NCBI GenBank assembly: GCA_033762735.1
Contig: JANRLJ010000179.1
Location: forward strand, 50,219 to 114,218
Length of the DNA stretch: 64,000 nt
Origin: JANRLJ01 sp033762735
Lineage (GTDB): Bacteria; Chloroflexota; Anaerolineae; Aggregatilineales; Phototrophicaceae
Direction: 5' to 3'
The translations under genes and the position numbers were made by a program. The notes beneath the pieces are model-generated. The model searched no databases. It was not told the origin of the DNA and saw only the letters and a list, made by a program, of their open reading frames with translations. This document shows positions 10,644-18,965 of this stretch, in pieces; the first letter of the stretch is position 1; each line of letters begins with the position of its first letter.

Positions 10644-10669
10644 ACCACGAAGGCACAAAGGACACAAAG
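10644..10669. repeat. Degenerate internal repeat between AtuA-type genes
   Basis: The 26 bases from 10644 to 10669 contain GGCACAAAG followed directly by GGACACAAAG, after ACCACGAA. This kind of sequence (alternating GGCACAAAG/GGACACAAAG) is one I recall seeing between genes in many unrelated bacterial genomes, so it may be a dispersed intergenic element. Only one copy was found in this window. Confidence 0.3.
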
Positions 10670-10703
10670 CTATTGATGAATTCTGACGTACATGGCGGTT
10701 AAG

Positions 10704-12062
10704 CTACACCTCAAAATACGTGATTTCCGGCTTTACATGCGCTCTTGAAATCAGTGTCGGCCATAGACCCAGCACGATGCGCGGCTCTGCGCCGACGGTT
10801 GTGCCAGAAACGCTCATGCCCGCCGGGCCGCTCAGACCGTTGTTCATCATCAGACGCACCGCCTGTTTGAGCGTGTCCGCGTCCTTCGCGGTGAACATCA
10901 CCCGCAGTACAATTTCCATCGGATCGTCGGGCAGCGGAGCGATGCTCCCATACAGACTGTTGAAGCCCAGGTAGTGATAGTCGATGCGCTCAATCGGCAG
11001 CTTCGCCCAGGTCGCTTCGATCATCTGCTTCATCTGCTCGGCCTTTTTCCACGCCTGCGGCCAGCCAATGGTGAAGATCAGTTCGCGTAGATAGCCTTCC
11101 ACGCGCCCCAGGTTCAGCTTGAGCTTTTCAGGGCGCGGCTTGCCCCGAACGCCGCTCACGCGCACCTGATTGAGGCCGACTTCTTCCAATCGGAGCGAGG
11201 TGAAATCCGCCACCACATCCGGCGTGATATAGCTGCGCGGGTCGTGGACTTCGTACAAAAGCTGTTCCTTTACGGTCGCGCTCGACACACAACCGGGCGT
11301 ATCGGGCGTTTTGGTCAGGATGAACGAGCCGTCTTCTTCGATATGCGCGATGGGGTAGCCTAGGAAGGGAAGGTCATGCGCGTCGATGGTATCGATCAGC
11401 GCGAGACTGTTGCCGCCGACCACCTGCCCGGTGCATTCCAGCAAATGCCCCGCGACAATGCCCGATGCCAGCCGATCCCAATCCTCCCATGACCAGCCAT
11501 AATGGGCGATCATGGGCGCGAGATAAAGGCAGGGGTCAGCCACGCGCCCCGTAATCACCATATCCGCGCCGTTTCGCAGCGCTTCCACAATCGGCGCGGC
11601 ACCAAGATAGACGTTGGCGTTGACGATCATCTTTTCCGCGAGGTCCAACGCTGCCCCTGTTTCCAGATGGGACAATGCCTCGCCTGCTGCCTGCAACTCG
11701 GCCAGGCGCGGTTGCATATCATCGCCCGTGACCGCCGCGATTTTGATGCCCGTAAGCCCCATTTTCGCGGCCACGTCGCGCACCATTTCCGCCGCGCCCA
11801 GTGGATTTAACCCGCCGCCGTTGCTGATGAGCGGGATTTTGCGCTTGAAGGCTTCGGGCAAAATCTGCTGCGCGATGATGCGCAGGTCAAAGGTATAGCC
11901 GCGCTTGGGGTCGCTCAGCCGATCCTTTTGCAAAATCGCCAGCGTGAGTTCCGCCAGCGCCTCGAAGCACACGACATCGACATGCCCGCCCGTAATCATG
12001 GGCAGCGCCTTCAGCACATCGTCCCCGTAAAAGCCCTCAGCAGAACCGATTCGGTAAGTCAT
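10704..12062 (-). CDS. AtuA-like DUF1446 protein (acyclic terpene utilisation family)
   Basis: A 452-residue cytoplasmic protein of the DUF1446/AtuA family. The opening RIGSAEGFYGDD, then PLISNGGGLNPLGAAEMV near residues 78-95 and VITGRVADPCLYLAPM near 170-185, are family hallmarks. In Pseudomonas, atuA belongs to the acyclic terpene (citronellol/geraniol) gene set, but its reaction is not established. Here it sits with a biotin-dependent acyl-CoA carboxylase, an acyl-CoA dehydrogenase and a hydratase, the same company as in the atu cluster. The usual fused C-terminal domain is encoded separately just downstream. A toxin/immunity-like pair lies directly upstream. Confidence 0.88.
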   Translation of the reverse strand: MTYRIGSAEGFYGDDVLKALPMITGGHVDVVCFEALAELTLAILQKDRLSDPKRGYTFDLRIIAQQILPEAFKRKIPLISNGGGLNPLGAAEMVRDVAAKMGLTGIKIAAVTGDDMQPRLAELQAAGEALSHLETGAALDLAEKMIVNANVYLGAAPIVEALRNGADMVITGRVADPCLYLAPMIAHYGWSWEDWDRLASGIVAGHLLECTGQVVGGNSLALIDTIDAHDLPFLGYPIAHIEEDGSFILTKTPDTPGCVSSATVKEQLLYEVHDPRSYITPDVVADFTSLRLEEVGLNQVRVSGVRGKPRPEKLKLNLGRVEGYLRELIFTIGWPQAWKKAEQMKQMIEATWAKLPIERIDYHYLGFNSLYGSIAPLPDDPMEIVLRVMFTAKDADTLKQAVRLMMNNGLSGPAGMSVSGTTVGAEPRIVLGLWPTLISRAHVKPEITYFEV

Positions 12063-12086
12063 AGGTTATTGGCTCCCGACGTTGCA

Positions 12087-12476
12087 TCAGGCATAAGCAT
12101 CGATCATTTCATCCACTGCGGCGCGGAACCAATCCCAGAATGTCTCATGGATATGATCGACCTCATCCCCTGATGAAGCGAAAAGATGCACAATGAGGAC
12201 TGAACTGGTGGTGTACTCCTGGCTTTGCACCACGAGACAGGCAACATCATCATTATCCATCCGCCGCGCAAATGGGAGGAGTACGTTCCCGCTGTAAAGC
12301 TGGCGCAGTACCGAAAACAAATCCTGGCATTCCTCCGCTTCAAGAAATCGCCAGGGGGTAAGGTTGGTGAGACCAAGATCGAAAACTTTGTAATAAGCAT
12401 TTGGAAGGTCAAAGTGCATCTTCTGAACTTCAACCGGAAGCTGATTTTTTTGAAGCATACCTTCTCTACCAATCAC
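12087..12476 (-). CDS. SMI1/KNR4-like (SUKH) immunity protein candidate
   Basis: Small acidic protein of up to 129 residues. LPNAYYKVFDLGL, then NVLLPFARRMDNDDVACLVV and the tail TFWDWFRAAVDEMIDAY, resemble bacterial SMI1/KNR4 (SUKH superfamily) proteins, many of which neutralise nuclease toxins. A GTG at 12476 overlaps the stop of the preceding toxin-like gene by four bases; an ATG at 12458 is the alternative start. The coupling and order (toxin domain then immunity) are typical of polymorphic toxin cassettes. Assignment is by pattern only, so direct proof of immunity function is lacking. Confidence 0.6.
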   Translation of the reverse strand: MIGREGMLQKNQLPVEVQKMHFDLPNAYYKVFDLGLTNLTPWRFLEAEECQDLFSVLRQLYSGNVLLPFARRMDNDDVACLVVQSQEYTTSSVLIVHLFASSGDEVDHIHETFWDWFRAAVDEMIDAYA

Positions 12477-12883
12477 TCTTGTTCGTCAGGTGGCATGGCA
12501 GGACGTTGTGCTGTGCCAAAGGGTGGAAGCGGTTCGGGACGTTGATTTTGCGTGCGATGCATCAGGGCTTCGCCCCACGTTTTTGCTTCTCCAAACCGTC
12601 GGGCTTTTATCATAATCGCTGGCAACGGTTCGGTAAATTCACGAATGACAACCGGAATTTGTTCAATTGCAAGTTCCTGAGCTACCGCCACCCTGGTATT
12701 GTCAATGGTCGTCAGCCCTTCGGGCGTCCTTACGACATTGACAGGATTGTCGGGATCATCCACAAAGCCTTTTGTACGCATACTTGCTCTCAACTTCTGT
12801 GCTCGTGAATTACCGCCTGCGGTTCTCTGACTAAAGCGAAGGTCAAAAGGTGATACAAGCTGCCGCTCCGGTGAATTTTCCAT
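12473..12883 (-). CDS. Stand-alone ParB-like toxin-type domain protein
   Basis: A 136-residue protein beginning almost at once with VSPFDLRFSQRTAGG, followed by NVVRTPEGLTTIDNTRVAVAQ and a late TWGEALMHR. This layout (ParB-like nuclease fold with an R-x-LTTIDNTR core and a proline-rich tail) resembles the C-terminal toxin tips of polymorphic secreted toxins. No secretion signal, RHS, PAAR or other delivery domain precedes it. The gene starts one base after the acyl-CoA dehydrogenase stop, so it is transcribed with the catabolic genes. It could be a detached cassette, a domesticated DNA-binding module or a remnant. The downstream SMI1/KNR4-like gene supports the toxin reading. Confidence 0.6.
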   Translation of the reverse strand: MENSPERQLVSPFDLRFSQRTAGGNSRAQKLRASMRTKGFVDDPDNPVNVVRTPEGLTTIDNTRVAVAQELAIEQIPVVIREFTEPLPAIMIKARRFGEAKTWGEALMHRTQNQRPEPLPPFGTAQRPAMPPDEQE

Positions 12884-12884
12884 C

Positions 12885-14081
12885 TCAGCGCGGGTTCATG
12901 TTCTCCAGCTTAGCGATAATGCCGAGCATGACCTCGTCTGCGCCGCCGCCAATCGAGGTAAGGCGTGCATCGCGGAAATAGCGCGAGATCGGCGTTTCTT
13001 CCATGTAGCCCATCCCCCCGTAGAATTGCAGACACGTATCGGCTACTTCACGCATCAAGCGCCCGGCCTTGAGCTTGCACATGCTGGCGATGCGCGTGAC
13101 TTCCTGACCATCTGCGCCTGCTTCGATCAGGGCCGCACAATGGTAATTCAGATGCTTGGCGGCTTCAATTTCCGTCAGCAGTTCGCTCAGCTTAAACTGA
13201 ATCCACTGATTGGCGATCAACGGTTTGCCGAAGGCTCCGCGCTCCTGTGTGTACTTAATCGTGTCGCGGACGGCCAGTTCTGCCCCGGCCACCCCGCCTA
13301 TCGCGCCGACCAGTCGCTCCACCTGGAACTGCTCCATCTGGTAATAGAAGCCCATGCCTTCCTCACCGATGCGGTTTTCCACCGGGACGCGCACATTCTC
13401 GAACGACAGCACGGCGGTATCGCTGCTGTGGTTGCCGAGCTTTTTCAGCTTGCGGCTGACGCTGAAACCGGGGAGATTGGTCGGGACGATGATGAGCGAC
13501 ATGCCCCTGTAGCCTGTGCCGGGAGAGGTACGCGCCAGCAGGCAAAGCCAGTCGGCCTGGGTGCCATTGGTGATGTATATCTTGCTGCCGTTGATGACGT
13601 ATTCGTCCCCGTCCTGTTCGGCGCGGGTGATGATGCTGGCAACATCTGACCCGGCATTGGGTTCGGTGACGGCAATCGAAGCCACCATCTCGCCGCGAAT
13701 AGCAGGCGCAAGATAGCGCTGCTTAAGGGCTTCGCTGCCATGCCGTGCCAGTGCGGGAGTCGCCATGTCGGTTTGCACCAGAATCGCCATCGGGATGCCC
13801 GCCGCGCCCGCCCGTGCCAGTTCCTCGCACAGCACCACCGTGTACCAGATGTCGGCATTCGCTCCGCCGTACTCCTCTGGATAGTTCAGGCCGAGAAAGC
13901 CGACGCTGCCCATTTTCCTGAACAGATCGTGCAGCGGCGCGATTTCGGCTTCTTCCCATTCGTCCACATAGGGGCGGATTTCCTTCTCCACGAATGCCCG
14001 CACCGACTTGCGGAACATCTCATGTTCAGCGGTGAAGGGATTGGCAAAATTCACTCTTGGGGCATTTGCTTCTAAAACCAT
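12885..14081 (-). CDS. Acyl-CoA dehydrogenase, isovaleryl/long-chain type catalytic base
   Basis: FAD-dependent dehydrogenase of 398 residues that introduces a 2,3 double bond into an acyl-CoA and passes electrons to ETF. The FAD/substrate motif AVTEPNAGSD is at 137-146 and the C-terminal GGMGYMEETPISRYFRDAR is typical. The usual medium-chain catalytic glutamate position (in YEGTSEIQ) reads GGGADEVM, so the base is not there. Instead E255 in QVERLVGA lines up with the base of isovaleryl- and long-chain acyl-CoA dehydrogenases. This supports a branched or long substrate, in line with the carboxylase, hydratase and AtuA-like genes in the same cluster. Confidence 0.9.
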   Translation of the reverse strand: MVLEANAPRVNFANPFTAEHEMFRKSVRAFVEKEIRPYVDEWEEAEIAPLHDLFRKMGSVGFLGLNYPEEYGGANADIWYTVVLCEELARAGAAGIPMAILVQTDMATPALARHGSEALKQRYLAPAIRGEMVASIAVTEPNAGSDVASIITRAEQDGDEYVINGSKIYITNGTQADWLCLLARTSPGTGYRGMSLIIVPTNLPGFSVSRKLKKLGNHSSDTAVLSFENVRVPVENRIGEEGMGFYYQMEQFQVERLVGAIGGVAGAELAVRDTIKYTQERGAFGKPLIANQWIQFKLSELLTEIEAAKHLNYHCAALIEAGADGQEVTRIASMCKLKAGRLMREVADTCLQFYGGMGYMEETPISRYFRDARLTSIGGGADEVMLGIIAKLENMNPR

Positions 14082-14113
14082 GATCGTCTCCTCTAAATTT
14101 ACTGGTAATGCGT

Positions 14114-14962
14114 TTAACTTTTTTCTGCAACGATACCGTACATCAGCGGAATGTTGGGTTTGCCGTCAGGCATGGTGAATCGTCTGCCAGGCAATTCTTT
14201 CAGGTCAGAAAAGGGCTTGAAGCCGTTGATGTAGGGATACTCACGGAACGTGGTCAATCGTAAGCCTGCATCAATCAATGCCGTGATGATCTCGCCGACG
14301 CCCCAGGAGAATTCATGGGAAGCATAGGGATTTTTGAAGTCCTTCACGCCTTCGAGATATTCCCCGGTTTCCGTGCTGCCCGTCAGCGCCACGTAATCGC
14401 CAATCCCGCTTTCAAATGTATTGGCCTTGCCGCCGAGATAATCATACTGCTGCAGCACCCATCCTTCATCAAAGATCGAAAAGAAGGGATGGAAATCGAC
14501 CACAACGAAGCGTCCACCGGGCTTTAAGATTCTCGCCAGTCCAAGCCCCCAGCGTGTCAGATCAGACAGCCAGATAATTGCGCCATAGGAACTGAATGCG
14601 ACATCAAACCGCTCGTCCGTCTGTTCCAGCCAGTCATAGACATCGCTGCGGATGAAGGTTGCGGCGATGCCTGCGTCTGTGGCAGTTTGCTGTGCGAATG
14701 TAATCGCCTCGTCGCTGATGTCCACGCCTGTGACCTTCGCGCCAAGCTGTGTCGCAATACTCAGCGTGTCCAACCCGGAATTGCATTGCAGATGCACCAG
14801 TGCCTTACCCCGTACATCCCCTAACAGTTCGATTTCATCGGGGAACAGCGAACTTCCACCGTTTTTCAGGTACGCGGCGACATCACCCCGGTGACTGTTA
14901 TGCGCTCTGGTCGCTTCGTTCCAGGCGCGACGGTTTTCTTCATGAAGACTTGTTTGGGACAT
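14114..14962 (-). CDS. Class I SAM-dependent methyltransferase
   Basis: A 282-residue predicted SAM-binding methyltransferase. Motif I is VHLQCNSGLDTLSIA (56-70), the methionine-binding variant in which the glycine-rich loop reads CNSGLDT. The acidic residue after strand 2 is in GVDISDEAI, and the later LARILKPGGRFVVVDFHPFF is motif III with a typical post-motif. The last third includes EFSWGVGEIITALIDAG, which I recall from a widespread group of uncharacterised methyltransferases. It overlaps the upstream DUF4058 gene by 23 bases. Its substrate and any link to the surrounding catabolic genes are unknown. Confidence 0.85.
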   Translation of the reverse strand: MSQTSLHEENRRAWNEATRAHNSHRGDVAAYLKNGGSSLFPDEIELLGDVRGKALVHLQCNSGLDTLSIATQLGAKVTGVDISDEAITFAQQTATDAGIAATFIRSDVYDWLEQTDERFDVAFSSYGAIIWLSDLTRWGLGLARILKPGGRFVVVDFHPFFSIFDEGWVLQQYDYLGGKANTFESGIGDYVALTGSTETGEYLEGVKDFKNPYASHEFSWGVGEIITALIDAGLRLTTFREYPYINGFKPFSDLKELPGRRFTMPDGKPNIPLMYGIVAEKS

Positions 14963-15851
14963 TGGAGGCCTCTGGTTGTGCTCGTTTCATCACGGCCTGA
15001 ATCCGTGCCTGATCTGCCGGGCTGTAGCTTTCAACATTGCGGGGTGGCAGCGCATAGTTGATGTGTACGCCCCATCGTCCTGCGGAATAGGTATGCTGGT
15101 AGACTGTGTTCAGGTCAAAGGCGATGCTGTCGCTACCCGCGAGTGGCAGTTGAATAGTCGGCAGCGGTTGATCGACATTCACATCATAAATCAGCATCAG
15201 GTCATGATCGGCAACAGGACGACGATCTGTCAAGCCGACGGCATAGGCATGAGAGTCAGGTGCCTCGGGATAGGGGGGTACGCCGGGCAAGGGAGAGGCG
15301 GATTGATGCAGATAGTCCAGTTCGACCAGCGATGTTCCGCTCAACAGTGCCGTCCAGCGATTGTTCGTGTAGCCGTTGTGGCCGATTCCGCCACGCTTAT
15401 TGCTGGCAGAAAGCAGTTCGATACGTGTCACCGGGGAACCGACAATTTCATGATTTTGAATGGTGTAGATGACGGCCGATGGAATAGTGATTTCGCGTTC
15501 GAGGTACGGCTTGAGTGAAATCACGCGAGCAGGTGATTCAACAACTGCTTCTGCGACGGATGTTGTGTGCAGAACGCTGGTTGGGTACACCGCCGCGTCG
15601 GGTCTTGGGCTGGCCTTGCCAAGCTGTGCGCCTTCCTCGGTTTCCGTCCAGATTTGCAGTGATTGCTCCGGACGGGCGACGTAGTGCGGAGGCAAGTTCA
15701 CGTTAAGAGCATGAACCAAATCAACAATGTGCATCGCATGAACACTCGTCCAGATTGTTGGACTGTTTTCCGCCGGGTTCTGTGCCAGACTGTGCAAATG
15801 CGCGTTGATGCCCTGATAGGGATTAATCAGTGAATGTTGAGGCATCATCAA
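14940..15851 (-). CDS. DUF4058-like protein
   Basis: A 303-residue protein of unknown function. The opening INPYQGINAHLHS is a variant of the FPGMNPYLE start of DUF4058. LNVNLPPHYVARPEQ, RPDAAVY, EREITIPSAVIYTIQN and RIELLSASNKR follow in the order expected for that family. DUF4058 genes are frequent in cyanobacteria and Chloroflexota, and a restriction-like nuclease fold has been suggested by their PD..EV-like arrangement; here the corresponding motif is IELLSASNKR. It overlaps the GIY-YIG gene upstream by four bases and the methyltransferase downstream by 23, so the three are one transcript. Confidence 0.7.
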   Translation of the reverse strand: MMMPQHSLINPYQGINAHLHSLAQNPAENSPTIWTSVHAMHIVDLVHALNVNLPPHYVARPEQSLQIWTETEEGAQLGKASPRPDAAVYPTSVLHTTSVAEAVVESPARVISLKPYLEREITIPSAVIYTIQNHEIVGSPVTRIELLSASNKRGGIGHNGYTNNRWTALLSGTSLVELDYLHQSASPLPGVPPYPEAPDSHAYAVGLTDRRPVADHDLMLIYDVNVDQPLPTIQLPLAGSDSIAFDLNTVYQHTYSAGRWGVHINYALPPRNVESYSPADQARIQAVMKRAQPEASNVPNKSS

Positions 15852-16837
15852 TTGACCAATCTATCGGCTAAATCAAAGCAGTGATATTTGTAGTAGATAT
15901 TCAGCCCCTTGCGCATTAAATTCAAGTTGAATCTGCGAATTGCGTAGAGTATGGTCGGTTCATGAAGAACATTCAGTGCTGCTTCTATCGAGCCGTCTAA
16001 TTGAAGGTTGATTTGATCCTGACCGCCCGGTTTATAGGTGTGGAGATGAGCATGAAGAGGATGTTTCAGAAAAAGTGCCGGATTAAGTGTAGTGAGTGTT
16101 CCACGTTTCAACTTTACATTGATTTCCAAAGGTGATCTGGCTAAATGCCATGAAAAAAATGGTTCACCATTGATTGTCCCTACAGTAAAAACTTCCTGCC
16201 AATAAATACACACCCGCGAGTAGATAAGCATATTATTGGCTCGCTTCTCTAATAAGCAAGAAACGTTCCAGTAATACATTTCGCTGGAAAGGTAAGTGGG
16301 GATACAAGTTTGAACGTATTGGCGAATTACCTGGATCATTTCTTCAGCATAGGGCTTTTGGACAAGTTTAGCGTATCGATCTTTATATTTTCTGCGCAAT
16401 TCAGGTTCGTCTGCACGCTGGCCTGTTGAAATCACGAAGTTCACATCATTGACCCATTGTTCCTGTTGTTGAGGGGGCATAACTTCATCAAACGCAGATG
16501 GGGCATAAGAGATACTGGTATGGATAATATTTCTCAAATGGAAACCGGCTTTTTCTAATGTTTGGATGACCCGTTTTTCTTCGCTTTGTAATTTGTTTAA
16601 GGAAACTTGCTTAAAACTAAGGGCGACAATATCTTTGTGATTGACGACGTGCTGTGCGAATCGTCTAACGACATTGATGGTCAATCCAGCATAGAATTCG
16701 CCGTTAGCAAAATGGAGAACGTAAATACCGTAGAGCCGCTTTAAGCGGATTACATGGGCAATAGACCGACGATCTTTGACCTCATAGAGTTGTTTGGGAA
16801 AGCCTAAATCAGAAATGATCTGATTGATGTCCGCCAT
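15848..16837 (-). CDS. GIY-YIG nuclease-domain protein
   Basis: A 329-residue protein from the ATG at 16837; an in-frame TTG at 16888 would add 17 residues and cannot be excluded. A GIY-YIG domain lies in the first third: RLYGIYVLHFANGEFYAGLT contains the GIY and YAG pair, and an arginine follows in NVVRRFAQH. The remaining two thirds (ALNVLHEPTILYAIRRFNLN near the end) are not recognised. The gene is distinctly AT-rich compared with the catabolic genes on either side, suggesting recent acquisition. It overlaps the DUF4058 gene by four bases. Confidence 0.7.
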   Translation of the reverse strand: MADINQIISDLGFPKQLYEVKDRRSIAHVIRLKRLYGIYVLHFANGEFYAGLTINVVRRFAQHVVNHKDIVALSFKQVSLNKLQSEEKRVIQTLEKAGFHLRNIIHTSISYAPSAFDEVMPPQQQEQWVNDVNFVISTGQRADEPELRRKYKDRYAKLVQKPYAEEMIQVIRQYVQTCIPTYLSSEMYYWNVSCLLEKRANNMLIYSRVCIYWQEVFTVGTINGEPFFSWHLARSPLEINVKLKRGTLTTLNPALFLKHPLHAHLHTYKPGGQDQINLQLDGSIEAALNVLHEPTILYAIRRFNLNLMRKGLNIYYKYHCFDLADRLVN

Positions 16838-16954
16838 AACTTGTAATTTAGCCTCTAATCCGATGTTTTCATCAATCTCCACTAACAAAGTGGTCTGTGT
16901 CGTTACCCATACCTAGTACGCCGACAAGATGAGAATGATGGGTTGCGTTGGTAC

Positions 16955-16974
16955 GGGCGCAGCGCGCTGCGCCC
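16955..16974. repeat. Perfect 20-bp palindrome, GC-rich
   Basis: GGGCGCAGCGCGCTGCGCCC is its own reverse complement and is flanked by GTAC and CTAC. It lies between the GIY-YIG gene and the DUF433 gene. The same arms (GGGCGCAGC and GCTGCGCCC) occur with a nine-base loop at 63829-63855. It is likely a dispersed REP-like element or a hairpin-forming processing site. Confidence 0.6.
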
Positions 16975-17006
16975 CTACAGGTAGGCAGCTTTAGATGGTC
17001 GATGTA

Positions 17007-17207
17007 CTAGTGAATCACATCAGCCGTGTAGGCTGCTGCTGCATAGACATCATCAGGAGTCAGACGTGGATGTGCTTCAATAGTCTGTTCAGTGGAAAAC
17101 CCGGCAGCGATTTTACGCAGAATTAACTCCATTGTGATCCTTGTGCCGTTGATGACGGGTTTGCTGACCATAATTTCCGGGTCTACCATAATGCGCTCGT
17201 GAGTCAT
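17007..17207 (-). CDS. DUF433-domain protein (VapB45-type antitoxin-like)
   Basis: A complete 66-residue DUF433 protein: ERIMVDPEIMVSKPVINGTRIT near the start, then FSTEQTIEAHPRLTPDDVYAAAAY. DUF433 proteins have a winged helix and often act as antitoxins next to a PIN-type or DUF5615 toxin. No such toxin gene is present on either side here, so it is an orphan. The ATG at 17207 has GAGG about ten bases upstream. It ends before an AT-rich spacer holding the perfect palindrome and begins 19 bases after the carboxyltransferase stop. Confidence 0.85.
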   Translation of the reverse strand: MTHERIMVDPEIMVSKPVINGTRITMELILRKIAAGFSTEQTIEAHPRLTPDDVYAAAAYTADVIH

Positions 17208-17226
17208 ACTTGAAATCCCTCAATCG

Positions 17227-18837
17227 TTACATCCTGAAATTCCCATATCGGGGTGCGCCTTCGCTTACCCAGTCGCGGTTGTAGGCCATGCTCAGCCCAA
17301 TCGCCAGCGCTTCACGGGTGTGGCGCGGGTCGATAATGCCATCGTCCCACAGGCGGGCAGTGGCATAATAAGCGTCGGACTCTTCCTCGAACTTGTGCCG
17401 CACCATGAACTTCATCTGCTCAAGCTGCTCCCTGTCCGGTTCAATGCCGCGCCGCCGCGCTGCTTCCTCCTGCACAATTGCCAGTACCCCGGCGGCCTGC
17501 TCCGCGCCCATCACGGCGATGCGGCTGTTCGGCCAGGTAAAGAGCAAACGGGGATCATAAGCGCGGCCACACATCGCATAATTACCCGCGCCGTAGCTGC
17601 TGCCGCAGATGACGGTAAACTGTGGTACGGTGCTGTTGGCGACGGCGTTAATCATCTTGCTGCCGTTGCGGACAATGCCGCCTTCCTCGTACTTCTGCCC
17701 GACCATAAAGCCTGTGATGTTTTGCAGGTAAATCAGCGGTGTGCGGCTGTGGTTGCATAGCTGGATAAACTGCGCGGCTTTGTTGGCGCTTTCGCTGAAC
17801 AGAATGCCTTCGTTAGCGATGATGCCCACCGGGAAGCCGTTGATATGGGCATGGCCGCAGACGATGGTCATGCCGATGTCGGGTTTGAATTCCAGAAAGC
17901 GAGACCCATCCACAATACGGGCGATGACCTCCCGCATCAGCATTGGGCGGCGCAGCGCATCGACGGGGACAATGCCCAGCAGTTCATCTGGGTCATAGTG
18001 GGGTGGTTCAGGTGTCCGTACATCAGCGCGAATCACTTTACGCCAGTTCAGGCTGGCGACGATCTCCCGCCCGATGCGTACCGCGTCCGCGTCGTCTTCT
18101 GCCACATAATCCGCCAGGCCAGAAAGTCGTGCGTGCATCTCCGCGCCGCCGAGCGTTTCATCATCGACTTCTTCCCCCGTCGCCATTTTGACCAGCGGTG
18201 GCCCACCCAGAAACACTTTCGCTTTGCCGCGCACCAGCACCGTGTAATCGCTCAACCCAGGGACATACGCGCCCCCGGCGGTACTGTTGCCAAAGACAAG
18301 CGCGATCTGCGGGATGCCCATGCCGCTCATCCTGGCCTGATTGGCGAAGGTGCGACCGCCCTTCACGAATAACTCGGACTGATGGGGAAGGTTCGCGCCG
18401 CCGGACTCGGTGAGGTAGATGGACGGCAGGTGATTTGTCATGGCGATTTCCTGGGCACGCAGGGCTTTATCGACCGTGATAGGGTAGCTGGTGCCGCCTT
18501 TGGCTGTCGCGTCGTTGGCGTTAATCATGCACTCGACGCCGTTGACGACCCCGATACCGTTGATTCCACCCGCGCCCGGCGATTCGTTGTCGTACATATC
18601 CCAAGCGGCAAGGGTGCTGAGTTCAAGAAATGGTGTGCCAGGATCGAGCGGCAGTTCCACCCGTTCGCGCGGCAGCAGCTTTCCCTGCTCGATATGCCGC
18701 TGCCGGGCGCGGTCACTGCCGCCCTGCCGTACCTTCGCCTGACGTTCTTCAAGCTGCTGAACCAGTTTACAGTTGTGGTCGTAGTTTTCGCGGAACTCGT
18801 CGCTGCTGGGCTTAATCTGAGATTGAATAACAGTCAT
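17227..18837 (-). CDS. Acyl-CoA carboxylase carboxyltransferase (beta) subunit
   Basis: A 536-residue carboxyltransferase that moves the carboxyl group from biotin to an acyl-CoA. The N-terminal half shows LTESGGANLP and GNSTAGGAYVPGLSDY; the C-terminal half shows EEGGIVRNGSKMINAVA, CGSSYGAGNYAMCGRAYDP and the final MAYNRDWVSEG, which fits methylcrotonyl- or geranyl-CoA carboxylase beta subunits better than propionyl-CoA ones. Its partner alpha subunit is at 6278-8284. The two are about 9 kb apart on the same strand with the dehydrogenase and AtuA-like genes between. It appears to be the first gene of the catabolic block. Confidence 0.92.
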   Translation of the reverse strand: MTVIQSQIKPSSDEFRENYDHNCKLVQQLEERQAKVRQGGSDRARQRHIEQGKLLPRERVELPLDPGTPFLELSTLAAWDMYDNESPGAGGINGIGVVNGVECMINANDATAKGGTSYPITVDKALRAQEIAMTNHLPSIYLTESGGANLPHQSELFVKGGRTFANQARMSGMGIPQIALVFGNSTAGGAYVPGLSDYTVLVRGKAKVFLGGPPLVKMATGEEVDDETLGGAEMHARLSGLADYVAEDDADAVRIGREIVASLNWRKVIRADVRTPEPPHYDPDELLGIVPVDALRRPMLMREVIARIVDGSRFLEFKPDIGMTIVCGHAHINGFPVGIIANEGILFSESANKAAQFIQLCNHSRTPLIYLQNITGFMVGQKYEEGGIVRNGSKMINAVANSTVPQFTVICGSSYGAGNYAMCGRAYDPRLLFTWPNSRIAVMGAEQAAGVLAIVQEEAARRRGIEPDREQLEQMKFMVRHKFEEESDAYYATARLWDDGIIDPRHTREALAIGLSMAYNRDWVSEGAPRYGNFRM

Positions 18838-18965
18838 CTTTAGGTGTCGTTTCGATCAGTGGGCAGCAAGTATTCAAATGGCGATTCAATTATTTTCGCC
18901 GCAGATGATAACCATAAGCGGCAGTGGGGTCAATAACGCAGGTTGTAAAGGCGAAGATTACACGA

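Noticed and set aside
16955..16974. Palindrome considered as a phage or element attachment site
   Set aside because: No integrase or phage gene is near and the same arms recur in a terminator-like position elsewhere.
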